Of a DNA stretch of 32,154 nucleotides, positions 9,701-19,370 are shown piece after piece. The notes under the pieces are model-generated. The model was not told where the DNA came from and did not search any database. It saw only the letters and a program-made list of their open reading frames with translations. Positions within the stretch are counted from its first letter, which is position 1. Every line of letters begins with the position of its first letter. The position numbers were made by a program, and so were the translations under genes. The DNA is from an uncultured Bacteroidales bacterium (lineage in GTDB: Bacteria > Bacteroidota > Bacteroidia > Bacteroidales > F082): contig ONJF01000056.1 in the NCBI GenBank assembly GCA_900318085.1, forward strand, positions 1 to 32,154. The letters run 5' to 3'.

Positions 9701-11373
9701 TCAGAACTCACATCGCATTTTGACAATCCGCTTAAAATGACAGCACGGGTCTCATTGCATGGATATTCTTTTTCCTCAACATAATTCCAACGATAGGGAT
9801 ATTGGTCTTTGCCTTTCTCCTTTTTGATTTTGAAATAAGAATTGAGCAATGTATCTTGTTTGATTGAGGCTCTTTCATTCAGCCACTCGAACAATTGTAC
9901 AAAATCATCTTCCGACTTCAGGAATTCACTCGTTACATCAACATCAGTTTGCAACTTGCCCGCCAACTCATTACCAAACAAATCCAACTGGCCACCACTC
10001 ACCATTTTTTCTCTTTGATAGATTTTCAAGTTTTGGACAAACTGCCACAAACGTATTTCTTGAAACAATGGATTTGACTTGGCAATGCATTTCACCGGAT
10101 GTGGGGTACCGTCTTTATCATAATGAGATTCATACGGGCAGTCGCTAATCAATGATTTCTTGCTCTTTAATGGACGCTGATAAAAAAGGATATCGTTGAT
10201 GAACAGATTGATAAAATCTGGTTTCGTAATATTGTTTCGATGAGCCTCATTGTTTGGATAGAGTGCTTCGATGCAGGCTTGATACAGCGCAGTGTCCTGC
10301 AGTTCATGAATCAACTCTTTCTGAACCTCCAAAATCTGTTTCAGCTCTTCTTTATAATATTTACGGTCAACGGTTCGTACTAGTTTACCAATAATTTTCT
10401 GATCAGGATTCTTTAACAAGGAAGCATAGATATAACAACCGACTGTCATATTGCTATTGTCAATATCCAATTCGGTTTTCTTTTTCAACAACGTCCAATC
10501 ATCTTCCTTGGGTGCCCGGAAAGATCGTTTGACTTTTCCTTCTTTGTCTATTTTGGGTGATCCATCTTTTTCTAGTTCGGTGGTGACAATAAATTCCTTT
10601 ATCTTCCCTTCCCAATCTAAAGGAAAACGACTCGTGCGTCGATATACCATTCCATTTTCCAGATACACGTTATACCAAACATCATCACCTTTTTTTTCAC
10701 CGGTCGCTTCCACTTTTATAACCTTTTGAGCCAGAAACTCCACCAATCTATCATGTTGTTCTTCCTCTTCTTCTCCTCTAAGTTGATAATACCCGCGTTT
10801 TTGATTGAACTGCAATAAAATCCATGCAAGTTCCTCTTTGGTAATTCTTTGAGCCAATGCTTTTTTGCGCAAATAATAAACCGTCCAATCATATGGCACT
10901 TTTTTGCCGTCTGAAACAAGTTGAGGCTGGCTTGTTGCAAATTCTTTCAACATTTCCTCAAATGAATCCTTGAAAACAAACTCATACTTTCCATTCAACC
11001 CTTTTCTCCAAGCCAATTTCGGCTCATCATAATCGACAAACTTTCCAAACTCGTCAATCTGATTTGCAAAGTGTTCGGGCAGAAAACCCATCAGTTTAAG
11101 GACTCGAAGAAGACGCTCCCTACGTAGTAAGTAACGTTCCAGTAGTCGACGTGCACTACGAAAATCGGTTCTTCCTTTCGTCTGCGATTTTGTATTTCCT
11201 CTATCAAAATCCCCTAATACTCCTTCGTCCATCGGTATTATTCTACTTCCAGCCGAGCTAATACTCTTAGGTTGCAAATAAGAAGTTTCATTTTCACGGA
11301 CTATTTCATCCGCATTCACCACCGCCCAGCCAATGCTGTTGGTTCCTAAGTCAAGTCCTAATATTTTCTTCAT
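6736..11373 (-). CDS. cas9: Type II-C CRISPR RNA-guided endonuclease Cas9 (1545 residues)
   Basis: Cas9 cuts DNA matched by a crRNA held with tracrRNA. All nuclease residues are present: RuvC-I D8 (ILGLDLGTNSIGW), RuvC-II E750 (IHLELGREM), HNH H876 with N890 (YEIEHIIPQSRYFDDSFSNKV) and RuvC-III H1075/D1078 (DHRHHAMDA). The residue before the HNH His is Glu (E875) where SpCas9 has Asp. An Arg-rich bridge helix lies at about 58-92 (GRTDFRSARRLLERYLLRR). The PAM-interacting region should be the last roughly 300 residues. The large size fits the long Bacteroidota branch of II-C and exceeds the 1000-1100 residues of Neisseria/Campylobacter enzymes. The DNA is visibly more AT-rich than the genes on either side. 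No frame breaks were seen. Confidence 0.99.
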
Positions 11374-11406
11374 TTGTCAAATATTTATCAATTCAAAAAA
11401 GATGGT

Positions 11407-11414
11407 CAAAATTA
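11407..11414 (-). promoter_or_regulatory. Candidate -7 element for cas9
   Basis: On the minus strand this reads TAATTTTG, a match to TAnnTTTG, 33 bp upstream of the cas9 start codon. A matching -33 box is not obvious. It is back to back with the tracrRNA promoter, so cas9 and tracrRNA diverge from one roughly 60-bp control region. Confidence 0.45.
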
Positions 11415-11434
11415 CTATTTTTTTCAAAAAACAC

Positions 11435-11463
11435 TTGCAGTATTGAAAAATTATGTATTTTTG
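11435..11463 (+). promoter_or_regulatory. Promoter of the tracrRNA
   Basis: TTG at 11435-11437 and TATTTTTG at 11456-11463 (TAnnTTTG) are 18 bp apart, close to the Bacteroidota promoter layout. The expected start site, about 11468-11470, coincides with the first base of the anti-repeat. Confidence 0.7.
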
Positions 11464-11468
11464 CAGCA

Positions 11469-11552
11469 CAAGATATGCAGCAATTCACAATAAGGATTAT
11501 TCCGTTGTGAAAACATCAAGTTCGGGGCGATTTCGGTCGCCTCGTCTTTTTT
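11469..11552 (+). ncRNA. tracrRNA, divergent from cas9
   Basis: tracrRNA pairs with the crRNA repeat and anchors it in Cas9. Bases 11479-11491 pair with repeat positions 1-13 (12 Watson-Crick pairs and one G-U). Bases 11476-11478 pair with repeat 15-17, and 11469-11475 with repeat 20-26; repeat bases 14 and 18-19 are bulged. The segment AATAAGG right after the anti-repeat matches the nexus start known from Neisseria II-C tracrRNA. The RNA ends in an 8-bp GC-rich hairpin and T-run at 11523-11552. Estimated length is about 84 nt. It lies outside the array and cas operon, on the opposite strand. No expression data are available; the call rests on pairing plus promoter plus terminator. Confidence 0.9.
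11523..11552 (+). terminator. Intrinsic terminator of the tracrRNA
   Basis: CGGGGCGA (11523-11530) pairs with TCGCCTCG (11537-11544) around the loop TTTCGG, with one G-T pair, followed by TCTTTTTT. Confidence 0.9.
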
Positions 11553-11615
11553 GCCCAAATCTTATCGCTGTTCATTTCTTAAATTCTATAATCGCGCCAA
11601 AAATACAGCACATCT

Positions 11616-11632
11616 GTTTCAAAACATGAAAC
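11616..11632. promoter_or_regulatory. Operator-like inverted repeat before the WYL regulator gene
   Basis: GTTTCA and TGAAAC are perfect 6-bp arms separated by 5 bp. The site ends 16 bp before the -7 box at 11649-11656, so it would cover the -33 region. It is a plausible binding site for the WYL protein itself. This is inferred from position and symmetry only. Confidence 0.4.
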
Positions 11633-11648
11633 GGTGATGTTTTTTTAC

Positions 11649-11656
11649 TATTTTTG
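11649..11656 (+). promoter_or_regulatory. -7 element of the WYL regulator gene
   Basis: TATTTTTG matches TAnnTTTG, with a predicted start site near 11662. It shows that the longer reading frame beginning at 11634 is not the true start, because that codon lies upstream of the promoter. Confidence 0.6.
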
Positions 11657-11675
11657 CACAAAAATCATTTTTCTA

Positions 11676-12581
11676 ATGAAAAGCTCGAACACATTTAGAC
11701 AATTCACCTGGCTAGTGAACACCATACTACGTGCCGAAAAGATCGATTTCGAACACATCTGCCAACTTTGGCTCTCCAACGACCTAAACGAAAGCCGTCC
11801 CCTCTCCCGCACCACCTTCTACCGCATCCGCCAAGCCATCGACGACATGTTCGGCATCTGCATCGAATGCGACAACCAACACCAATACTATATAGCCAAC
11901 CCCGAAGCACTCCGCGACAACTCCACACAAAACTGGATGCTCCGCACCCTCACCGTCAACAATATCCTCCTCGACGGCCTCTCCATCAAGGACCAACTCC
12001 TGTTGGAGGACATCCCCGCCGGGTTGGAACACCTACAAACCGTTATCAACGCCATCAAAGACCATCACACCTTACGAATGGGATACAAGAAATTCAGCGA
12101 TTCAGAGCCCTACTCCACCCTCATCGAACCCTACTGCCTGAAACTCTTCCACCAACGCTGGTACCTGCTCGGCAAAACCGAAAGAAAAAAGGGCAACCTC
12201 GGAGTCTTCGCCCTCGACCGCATGACGAAACTCACCGAAACCGACCACTGCTTCAAAATGGATCCGACATTTGACGCAGAGACCTTTTTCCATGATTATT
12301 TCGGAGTCATCCCTGACCAAAACGTCAAAGCAGAACGCATCGTGCTACGCGCCTACTCACCCATGGACAACTACCTGCGCACCTTGCCCTTGCACCACTC
12401 CCAAAAAGAGATAGCCACCGAAAAACAAAGCGCTCTCTTTGAGTACCATGTGGCCCCCACCCATGATTTCATCCAAACCATCCTCAAAGAAGGCAACGAA
12501 TTGGAGGTCATAGAGCCAAAATCGTTGCGCAAAACCATTCATGACGAGTTGACAAAGGCACTAAAACGATATAGGAAATAG
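11676..12581 (+). CDS. WYL-domain transcriptional regulator
   Basis: WYL proteins are DNA-binding regulators that sense nucleic acid or nucleotide-like ligands; several control CRISPR or phage-defence genes. The 301-residue protein (start MKSSNTFRQF at 11676, chosen because a -7 box sits at 11649) has an N-terminal winged-helix-like region (about 5-75, with LSRTTFYRIRQAIDDMFGI). The WYL core is at about 130-190 (MGYKKF, LIEPYCLKLFHQRWYLLGK at 148-167, then FALDRM). A C-terminal WCX-like region follows (VLRAYSPMDNYLRTLPLHHSQ). It is transcribed away from cas9 in the same direction as the tracrRNA and starts 124 bp after it. Regulation of the CRISPR locus is possible but unproven; such regulators are also common elsewhere in Bacteroidota. 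Confidence 0.88.
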   Translation: MKSSNTFRQFTWLVNTILRAEKIDFEHICQLWLSNDLNESRPLSRTTFYRIRQAIDDMFGICIECDNQHQYYIANPEALRDNSTQNWMLRTLTVNNILLDGLSIKDQLLLEDIPAGLEHLQTVINAIKDHHTLRMGYKKFSDSEPYSTLIEPYCLKLFHQRWYLLGKTERKKGNLGVFALDRMTKLTETDHCFKMDPTFDAETFFHDYFGVIPDQNVKAERIVLRAYSPMDNYLRTLPLHHSQKEIATEKQSALFEYHVAPTHDFIQTILKEGNELEVIEPKSLRKTIHDELTKALKRYRK

Positions 12582-12614
12582 TTTGCTTTCTGGAAACACA
12601 TAACCTTTGCGGCC

Positions 12615-12664
12615 AATAATCCGCAAAATCTGCGGATAACTAACCGCAAGATTTGCGGATTATT
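12615..12664. repeat. Long imperfect inverted repeat, possible terminator
   Basis: Arms of 21 bp at 12615-12635 and 12644-12664 (AATAATCCGCAAA.../...TTTGCGGATTATT) match at 18 of 21 positions around an 8-nt loop. The site lies 34 bp after the WYL stop and 64 bp before the permease start. It could end the regulator transcript or be a dispersed palindromic repeat. Confidence 0.6.
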
Positions 12665-12699
12665 TGTTTCCCATATCCTATCCCAATCAAATTAAACCC

Positions 12700-12707
12700 T
12701 ATCTTTG
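12700..12707 (+). promoter_or_regulatory. -7 element of the permease gene
   Basis: TATCTTTG fits TAnnTTTG, 20 bp upstream of the ATG at 12728. It lies inside the longer frame that begins at 12653, so 12728 is the more likely start. Confidence 0.55.
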
Positions 12708-12727
12708 CAACGCAAAACAATCCCATA

Positions 12728-13789
12728 ATGACATCCGACACCGACCATACCCTCCGCCGCAAAACGCCACCCATCGCGCTGGTTTCCATCGCGATCCTGG
12801 CCGTCGGCATCGTGCTGTTCGTCCTGAACCTGCGCTACGGCTCGGTGTCGATCCCGTGGAATGAATTCTGGGATGCGCTGCTGCATGGCGACACTTCGAC
12901 CTACCGCGCCATCATCCTCGACTACCGCCTGCCACAAGCCATCACGGCGCTGCTGGCTGGCATCGGTCTATCGGTGTCGGGCCTTCTGATGCAGACCCTC
13001 TTCCGTAATCCCCTCGCCGACCCTTCCCTGCTGGGCATCAGCAGCGGCGCGAGCCTCGGCGTGGCCTTCGTGGTCTTGCTGGGCACGGCCACAGGCCTGT
13101 CGGTCAGCACATTGTCGCTGTGGTCGACCTTCGGTGTCACCATAGCGGCTTTTCTGGGCGCCTTCGCGGTATTGCTGCTCATCCTCGCACTGAGTTCAAG
13201 GCTCCGCAGCATGGTCAGCCTTGTTTTAGTGGGCATCATGATCGCCTACATCGCGGGCTCGGTCACCGACATCCTGAAGTTCTTCAGCCAGAAGGAAGGG
13301 CTGCACTCTTTTGTCATCTGGGGCATGGGTAGTTTCTCCAACGTGAGCAAAGCACAACTGCCGTTCTTCGCCATCGCAGTGGTAGTTGGCACCATAGGCT
13401 CGTTCCTGCTCTTCAAGACCTTGAACCTATTGCTGCTCGGCGAGCGTTATGCTGAGAACCTCGGCGTCAACATCCGTCGAAGCAGCATGCTCATCATCCT
13501 GGCCTCGGGCTTCCTCACTGCCCTCATCACGGCGTTTTGCGGTCCCATCGCCTTCTTGGGTTTGGCCGTGCCGCATATTGCACGCTTCCTCTTCCGCAGC
13601 AGCGACCACAAGCTGCTCATCCCCGCCACGGCCTTCCTCGGCATGGACCTGGCCCTGTTCTGCAACCTCATCGCACGGCTGCCCTCCTTCGAAGGCAACC
13701 TGCCCATCAACTCGGTCACGGCACTGATTGGCGCGCCTATCGTGCTTTGGGTGATTTTCCACCGGCAAAAAGTCAGTCATATACAATGA
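12728..13789 (+). CDS. FecCD/BtuC-family ABC transporter permease
   Basis: This is the inner-membrane channel of an importer for siderophore-iron, heme or cobalamin. The 353-residue protein has the family's length and about ten hydrophobic helices. The hallmark segment is RLPQAITALLAGIGLSVSG followed by MQTLFRNPLADPSLLGISSGASLG near residues 70-115. The cytoplasmic coupling region GPIAFLGLAVPHIARFLF lies near 275-295. The start at MTSDTDHT is preferred because a -7 box lies just upstream. The partner ATPase follows after 193 bp that hold a repeat element; such genes normally overlap or nearly touch. No substrate-binding protein gene is in the window, so the substrate is undefined. Confidence 0.93.
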   Translation: MTSDTDHTLRRKTPPIALVSIAILAVGIVLFVLNLRYGSVSIPWNEFWDALLHGDTSTYRAIILDYRLPQAITALLAGIGLSVSGLLMQTLFRNPLADPSLLGISSGASLGVAFVVLLGTATGLSVSTLSLWSTFGVTIAAFLGAFAVLLLILALSSRLRSMVSLVLVGIMIAYIAGSVTDILKFFSQKEGLHSFVIWGMGSFSNVSKAQLPFFAIAVVVGTIGSFLLFKTLNLLLLGERYAENLGVNIRRSSMLIILASGFLTALITAFCGPIAFLGLAVPHIARFLFRSSDHKLLIPATAFLGMDLALFCNLIARLPSFEGNLPINSVTALIGAPIVLWVIFHRQKVSHIQ

Positions 13790-13797
13790 TGATAATA

Positions 13798-13964
13798 AAC
13801 TACAGATTATACAGATTGTACAGAATGTCGCCACATAATTTCAAGGACGCAAGCGTCCAAATGACACAGATTCTCTCCCTCTCTTGGCCATCTGTAATAA
13901 TTGGATGCTTGCATCTCAAAAATTATCAGACTAGGAATCGGTTTAATCTGTCAAATCTGTAGTT
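13798..13964. mobile_element. MITE-like or REP-like element with terminal inverted repeats
   Basis: The ends AACTACAGATT... (13798-13817) and ...AATCTGTAGTT (13945-13964) are 20-bp inverted repeats with two mismatches, enclosing 167 bp without coding potential. Inside is a perfect hairpin GGACGC-AA-GCGTCC (13845-13858). It separates the permease and ATPase genes of one transporter. No transposase is present and no clear target-site duplication is visible. Confidence 0.55.
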
Positions 13965-13982
13965 AATAAACAATCCCAGTCC

Positions 13983-14690
13983 ATGAGCGAAGTCCTTCAT
14001 ACAGACCATCTGTCAATCGGCTACAAAGGCCAAGCCCTGATGCCCGCCATCGACGTGAGCCTCAACGAAGGCGACATCGTGGCCTTGGCGGGTCCCAACG
14101 GCTGCGGCGAAGTCAAGCTGTTCGGCAAGGACTTGCGCGACTACTCGCCCACCGAGCGCAGTTCGTTGTTCAGCCTCGTGCTCACCGAAAAGCCCGACGA
14201 CCTTTTCCTGAAGGTCTTCGACATCGTGGCCGCAGGACGCTATCCCCATCTCGGCCTCCTGGCCAAACTGAAAGCCGAAGACGAACAAATTATCTACGAC
14301 AGCCTTGAAACCGTCGGCATCAGCCATTTGGTCAACCGAAACTTCGTCTCCTTGAGCGACGGCGAGCAACAGAAAGTGATGATTGCCAAGGCATTGGTGC
14401 AGGACACGCCCCTCATTTTCATGGACGAGCCTGCTGCCTTCCTCGACTATCCGAGCAAAATCGAGCTGGTCAACATCATGCACAAGCTCTCGCGCGAGAA
14501 GCACAAGACCATCCTCTTCAGCAGCCACGACCTCGACCTTTTGCTCCGCCACGCCGACGTGATGTGGGTCGTCGCACCCCAGCAGCCATTGCGTCAAGGC
14601 ACGCCGAAAGCGCTTGTCGAACAAGGGATTATCGACGATTATTTCAAGCCAATCGTCGCTAAGGAAGAGTTTTTCTGGATGAAAAACTAG
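13983..14690 (+). CDS. ABC transporter ATPase (FecE/BtuD type) with deleted Walker A
   Basis: This would be the ATPase partner of the upstream permease. The signature LSDGEQQ (124-130), Walker B LIFMDEP (144-150, E149) and the switch His H182 (SSHDLD) are intact. The P-loop reads GPNGCG directly followed by EVKLFGKDL (residues 37-51). The family norm is GPNGCGKST, then roughly 20 more residues, before the GxVxLxGxDL strand. The Lys and Ser/Thr that bind ATP phosphates are therefore missing by an in-frame deletion, and the 235-residue protein is shorter than usual. As read it should not bind or hydrolyse ATP, so the transporter is probably dead unless another ATPase serves it. An assembly error is the other explanation. 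Confidence 0.9.
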   Translation: MSEVLHTDHLSIGYKGQALMPAIDVSLNEGDIVALAGPNGCGEVKLFGKDLRDYSPTERSSLFSLVLTEKPDDLFLKVFDIVAAGRYPHLGLLAKLKAEDEQIIYDSLETVGISHLVNRNFVSLSDGEQQKVMIAKALVQDTPLIFMDEPAAFLDYPSKIELVNIMHKLSREKHKTILFSSHDLDLLLRHADVMWVVAPQQPLRQGTPKALVEQGIIDDYFKPIVAKEEFFWMKN

Positions 14691-14742
14691 GGAGAAGAAC
14701 CAAGAACATTATTTTAGGAAAACACTTCTAATATGTTCGTCG

Positions 14743-15834
14743 TTATTCGTTGAGGACAACACGGATGACTCCAAGGTTAAGTTCTTCGATGGCCGTCAGT
14801 TTGCTGCCATCGGCGTGACGATCGAGAATCTCATTCATGACGACATGCAGGTCGCCTTTCGGTAGCAGACGTAACATTTCCGTGGGCAACGGACGCACCG
14901 ATGCGATGGGTAAGCGTCCCTTAATGCCTTCGTAGGGACCTTCAACCCACGTAAGTTCAGCCTCGCCCCCCTCGATGCTCGGACTATGCTCTACGAAAGG
15001 TTCATCGTGAATGACTTTGACTTTAAGACCCATTGGACAGGGAGTCACTCTCCACTGCATCGGTCCCATAATCGCACCGGCACCGCCTCCGCCAGGCATC
15101 TTGCCCCACTTGGATGAAGAAGGATTGCCCCGGCTCACGCGTCCGCCACCGTATTCAAGGGTGTCTGTGACTGCAAAGTATTTGTCGGAATGGAAATAGA
15201 AGAAGCCTGGGTCGCACGAATAACCGAGGTCTTTGTAGTGTTCCATGACTGGACCAAACACGACTTTTGTTCCGTCTTTCATTTCATATACACCGTCGTA
15301 GAGGTCGTGCATCGACAGGTTCTGCACATTCCTGTAGTTCGTTACATCGTCCCAAGTGGTGCCAATATAGCAGTCCTTGACCGCGCCTGTTCCATCTCGG
15401 AACACCAGCACGCGCCATGGTCCTACCTGCTGCATGGCTACTTTCCAACCAGCATGATCTTTAACTGTCACCGTTGTGCCGTTCTTGTCTTTTTTACAGA
15501 TGAGGGTGTAGAGTGGCTGTGGGTCGCGATGTGTCGAGAAAGGGAGAAATGGACGGATGTCATCAGTTTCACCATATCCCAAGACATAGACTTGCTGACC
15601 GCTCCACCAAAATTGTGTATCTTCAATGAGTTCGCTGACGGGCAACGTGCGAAGATTTTCCTTTCGCGCATCCATCAGGGTCTGCATACGCTGCTTCATG
15701 AGAGCGAGATTTTCGCGTTCGTAGTGAAATCCTGCCCACCAAATTTTCATTTCTTCTTGAGCACTCATATTCATCGGAATTGTGGCAAGGATGATAACGG
15801 TCACCACGCCTGCCAGTGTACGTTTTTTATTCAT
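14743..15834 (-). CDS. Secreted protein of unknown function
   Basis: I do not recognise the family. The 363-residue product from 15834 has a clear signal peptide (MNKKRTLAGVV...MSAQEE, cleavage likely after SA), so it is exported to the periplasm or beyond. The mature part is rich in Trp, Gly and Tyr (KIWWAGFHYERENLA, QFWWSGQQVYVLGYG, DGVYEMKDGTKVVFGP, MPGGGGAGAIMGPM) and suggests a beta-rich fold. No catalytic motif stands out. A longer frame begins at 15915, but the -7 box at 15864-15871 lies inside it, and the signal peptide starts cleanly at 15834. The gene is divergent from typA and convergent with the ATPase gene. Confidence 0.8.
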   Translation of the reverse strand: MNKKRTLAGVVTVIILATIPMNMSAQEEMKIWWAGFHYERENLALMKQRMQTLMDARKENLRTLPVSELIEDTQFWWSGQQVYVLGYGETDDIRPFLPFSTHRDPQPLYTLICKKDKNGTTVTVKDHAGWKVAMQQVGPWRVLVFRDGTGAVKDCYIGTTWDDVTNYRNVQNLSMHDLYDGVYEMKDGTKVVFGPVMEHYKDLGYSCDPGFFYFHSDKYFAVTDTLEYGGGRVSRGNPSSSKWGKMPGGGGAGAIMGPMQWRVTPCPMGLKVKVIHDEPFVEHSPSIEGGEAELTWVEGPYEGIKGRLPIASVRPLPTEMLRLLPKGDLHVVMNEILDRHADGSKLTAIEELNLGVIRVVLNE

Positions 15835-15863
15835 AATTTTGTGTACTAAAGAATTCTTTGTGG

Positions 15864-15871
15864 CAAAGTTA
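15864..15871 (-). promoter_or_regulatory. -7 element of the secreted-protein gene
   Basis: On the minus strand this is TAACTTTG (TAnnTTTG), 29 bp upstream of the start at 15834. Confidence 0.55.
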
Positions 15872-15892
15872 ATAATAAAATCTGAAATTTTG

Positions 15893-15900
15893 TATTTTTG
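15893..15900 (+). promoter_or_regulatory. -7 element of typA
   Basis: TATTTTTG (TAnnTTTG) lies 31 bp upstream of the typA ATG at 15932 and is back to back with the element for the divergent gene. Confidence 0.6.
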
Positions 15901-15931
15901 CGCCTTGATTTTCAAGATAATATCTACTAAA

Positions 15932-17746
<1,815 letters not shown>

Positions 17747-17765
17747 CCCTTGAAAAATAATTCCT

Positions 17766-17795
17766 AAAAGTCGGGCATTATGTCCGACTTTTTTT
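17766..17795 (+). terminator. Intrinsic terminator of typA
   Basis: AAAAGTCGG (17766-17774) pairs with CCGACTTTT (17784-17792) around a 9-nt loop and continues into a T-run, 20 bp after the typA stop. Confidence 0.85.
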
Positions 17796-17888
17796 GTATT
17801 ATTGCAACTTTGAAAACGAGTAAAGGCTATTGCCTTGCCTTACATGGTATTTTTCTTTTTAATTAATTGATAATAAAATATTTAGAAT

Positions 17889-18479
17889 ATGTCAAAGATT
17901 AAGAAAACCCTCATTATCCTTTTCGTCACGATGGGATTGGCCTCTTGTGATGTCCTGACCCAAATCGCCCAAATGGCCAATTTTGCCAACTGCACCTTTG
18001 ACTTCAACAGCGTCAACCAGATCCAGATGCTGGGAGTCAACTTGAGCAAAGGCATGTCGAAGAACGACCTCAACGCCATGCAGCTTCTCTCGTTGGCCAA
18101 CGCCATTTCCAACAGGCAGCTGCCGGTGACCTTCAATGTCAACCTCAACGTGAAGAACCCCAACAGTATTGCCGCTTCGATGAGCAAGATGGACTACATA
18201 TTGAGTCTTAACGGCAAGCAGGTGGTCAGCACGACGATGAACAACAGTGTCAGCGTGCCTGCCAACTCAAGCAGTGTCGTGACGATTCCCATCACCACCG
18301 ACTTGTTCCAGCTGTTCAGTGGCGAATCGGCCGATGCCATCGTCAACCTGGCCTTCAAATTGGCCGGTGCCAGCAGCGAGCCTGTCAACGTGGGACTCAA
18401 GGTGAAGCCATACATTAGCGTCAACAACCAACAGCTTGCCTATCCCGACTACATCACGATGAACAAAGTGCTGAACTAA
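17889..18479 (+). CDS. Lipoprotein with LEA type-2 (WHy)-like domain
   Basis: This is an exported lipoprotein. The signal peptide MSKIKKTLIILFVTMGLASC ends in a lipobox LASC with the lipidated Cys at 20; the next residue is Asp. The 196-residue product contains a beta-sandwich pattern like LEA14/WHy domains: VTFNVNLNVKNPNSIAASMSKMDYILSLNGKQV, then VPANSSSVVTIPITTD. Such domains are structural and are found in stress or surface proteins; the exact role is unknown. The next gene starts 20 bp later on the same strand, so the two are probably cotranscribed. The family assignment is from pattern only. Confidence 0.8.
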   Translation: MSKIKKTLIILFVTMGLASCDVLTQIAQMANFANCTFDFNSVNQIQMLGVNLSKGMSKNDLNAMQLLSLANAISNRQLPVTFNVNLNVKNPNSIAASMSKMDYILSLNGKQVVSTTMNNSVSVPANSSSVVTIPITTDLFQLFSGESADAIVNLAFKLAGASSEPVNVGLKVKPYISVNNQQLAYPDYITMNKVLN

Positions 18480-18499
18480 CCTTCTGAAAGCAAAAGGAA

Positions 18500-19255
18500 A
18501 TGGATTTTTTCAAGGAAAGGCGTTTCAGCATTGACCCTGGAAAGGGCAAGAAGATGGACGGTTGCCCCTACTCCATCTATGAGGACGGGCGCGACGTCAA
18601 AGAGTACATCATCCCTCCCAAGGGCTATATTTTCAAAGGATTCCGCTTCGACCCCGACGCCAGCAACCAGATCTATGACGGCATGCTGATCGCCGAATAC
18701 GAAAAGGAGCCTTTCAACGACATGCTTAAGTCAAACCTTTGGAAGGTTTTGTTGGCCGTAGGCATCGTCGCCGTCGTGGCCGTCGTCGTGTTTTTGGCCT
18801 TGAGCGTTTTCAAGGACCCCAAACCAAAACCCACCAACGACCCGAAGACGGAAGTGGTCACCACGGATACCGTGGCTCAAAACGACACTATCTCCGCCGT
18901 ACAACCTAAAGAAAAAGAAGTAGAGGAGGAAAAACAACCCGTTGTAAAGCCAGAGGAGACGGCACAGCCAGAAGAGCCGCAGCCCGCCGCTGACGACCCG
19001 AGCGCACAATTCAAGAAAGACTTCTGGAACCTCGTCCACCAGCGGACCATCCAGATGGATCCTTATGACCTGCTTTACAAAGAGAATAAAGCCACGGCTT
19101 CAGGCGAAGAATACGACTATCTAAGGTTCGAAGTCTTGAAAGACACCCCGCATTTCAAGGAATGGTCTACCAAACTGCGCAAGGTACCGGCCAGCGAACT
19201 GGAAAGTATCAACACCGTCAACGACTTGAAGAACAAACTACGTGAGATAGAATGA
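18500..19255 (+). CDS. Single-pass membrane protein of unknown function
   Basis: I do not recognise the family. The 251-residue protein has a soluble N-terminal part with two similar pieces (YSIYEDGRDVKEYIIPPKGYIFKGFRFDPD), one hydrophobic segment at about 80-104, a Pro/Glu/Lys-rich linker (about 107-168) and a charged C-terminal domain (FKKDFWNLVHQRTIQMDPYDLLYKEN is part of it). The topology suggests an inner-membrane anchor with a flexible stalk, comparable in outline to TonB-like or cell-envelope linker proteins, but no known motif supports that. The start is preceded by AAAGGAAA. It shares a transcript with the upstream lipoprotein, and an inverted repeat follows 18 bp after its stop. Confidence 0.75.
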   Translation: MDFFKERRFSIDPGKGKKMDGCPYSIYEDGRDVKEYIIPPKGYIFKGFRFDPDASNQIYDGMLIAEYEKEPFNDMLKSNLWKVLLAVGIVAVVAVVVFLALSVFKDPKPKPTNDPKTEVVTTDTVAQNDTISAVQPKEKEVEEEKQPVVKPEETAQPEEPQPAADDPSAQFKKDFWNLVHQRTIQMDPYDLLYKENKATASGEEYDYLRFEVLKDTPHFKEWSTKLRKVPASELESINTVNDLKNKLREIE

Positions 19256-19273
19256 GCCGTCAGCTGTAAGCCG

Positions 19274-19316
19274 TCAGCTATCAGCACAATGCTGACTGCT
19301 GAAGGCTGATAGCTGA
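19274..19316. repeat. Inverted repeat between the membrane-protein gene and gcvP
   Basis: TCAGCTATCAGC (19274-19285) and GCTGATAGCTGA (19305-19316) are perfect 12-bp arms with a 19-nt loop. Shorter AGCTG/CAGCT units repeat around it. The structure may end the upstream transcript or be a dispersed REP-like sequence. Confidence 0.65.
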
Positions 19317-19334
19317 TAGCAAAAAAAAGAAATA

Positions 19335-19370
19335 CAACAATTAAACATTTCAACAATAAACAATTCAACA
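19335..19370 (+). repeat. CAACAATT-type leader before gcvP
   Basis: Degenerate direct repeats of CAACAAT/TTCAACAAT run right up to the gcvP ATG. The same motif family precedes the exonuclease gene at 24297. No Shine-Dalgarno sequence is visible; an A-rich unstructured leader may replace it. Confidence 0.5.
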
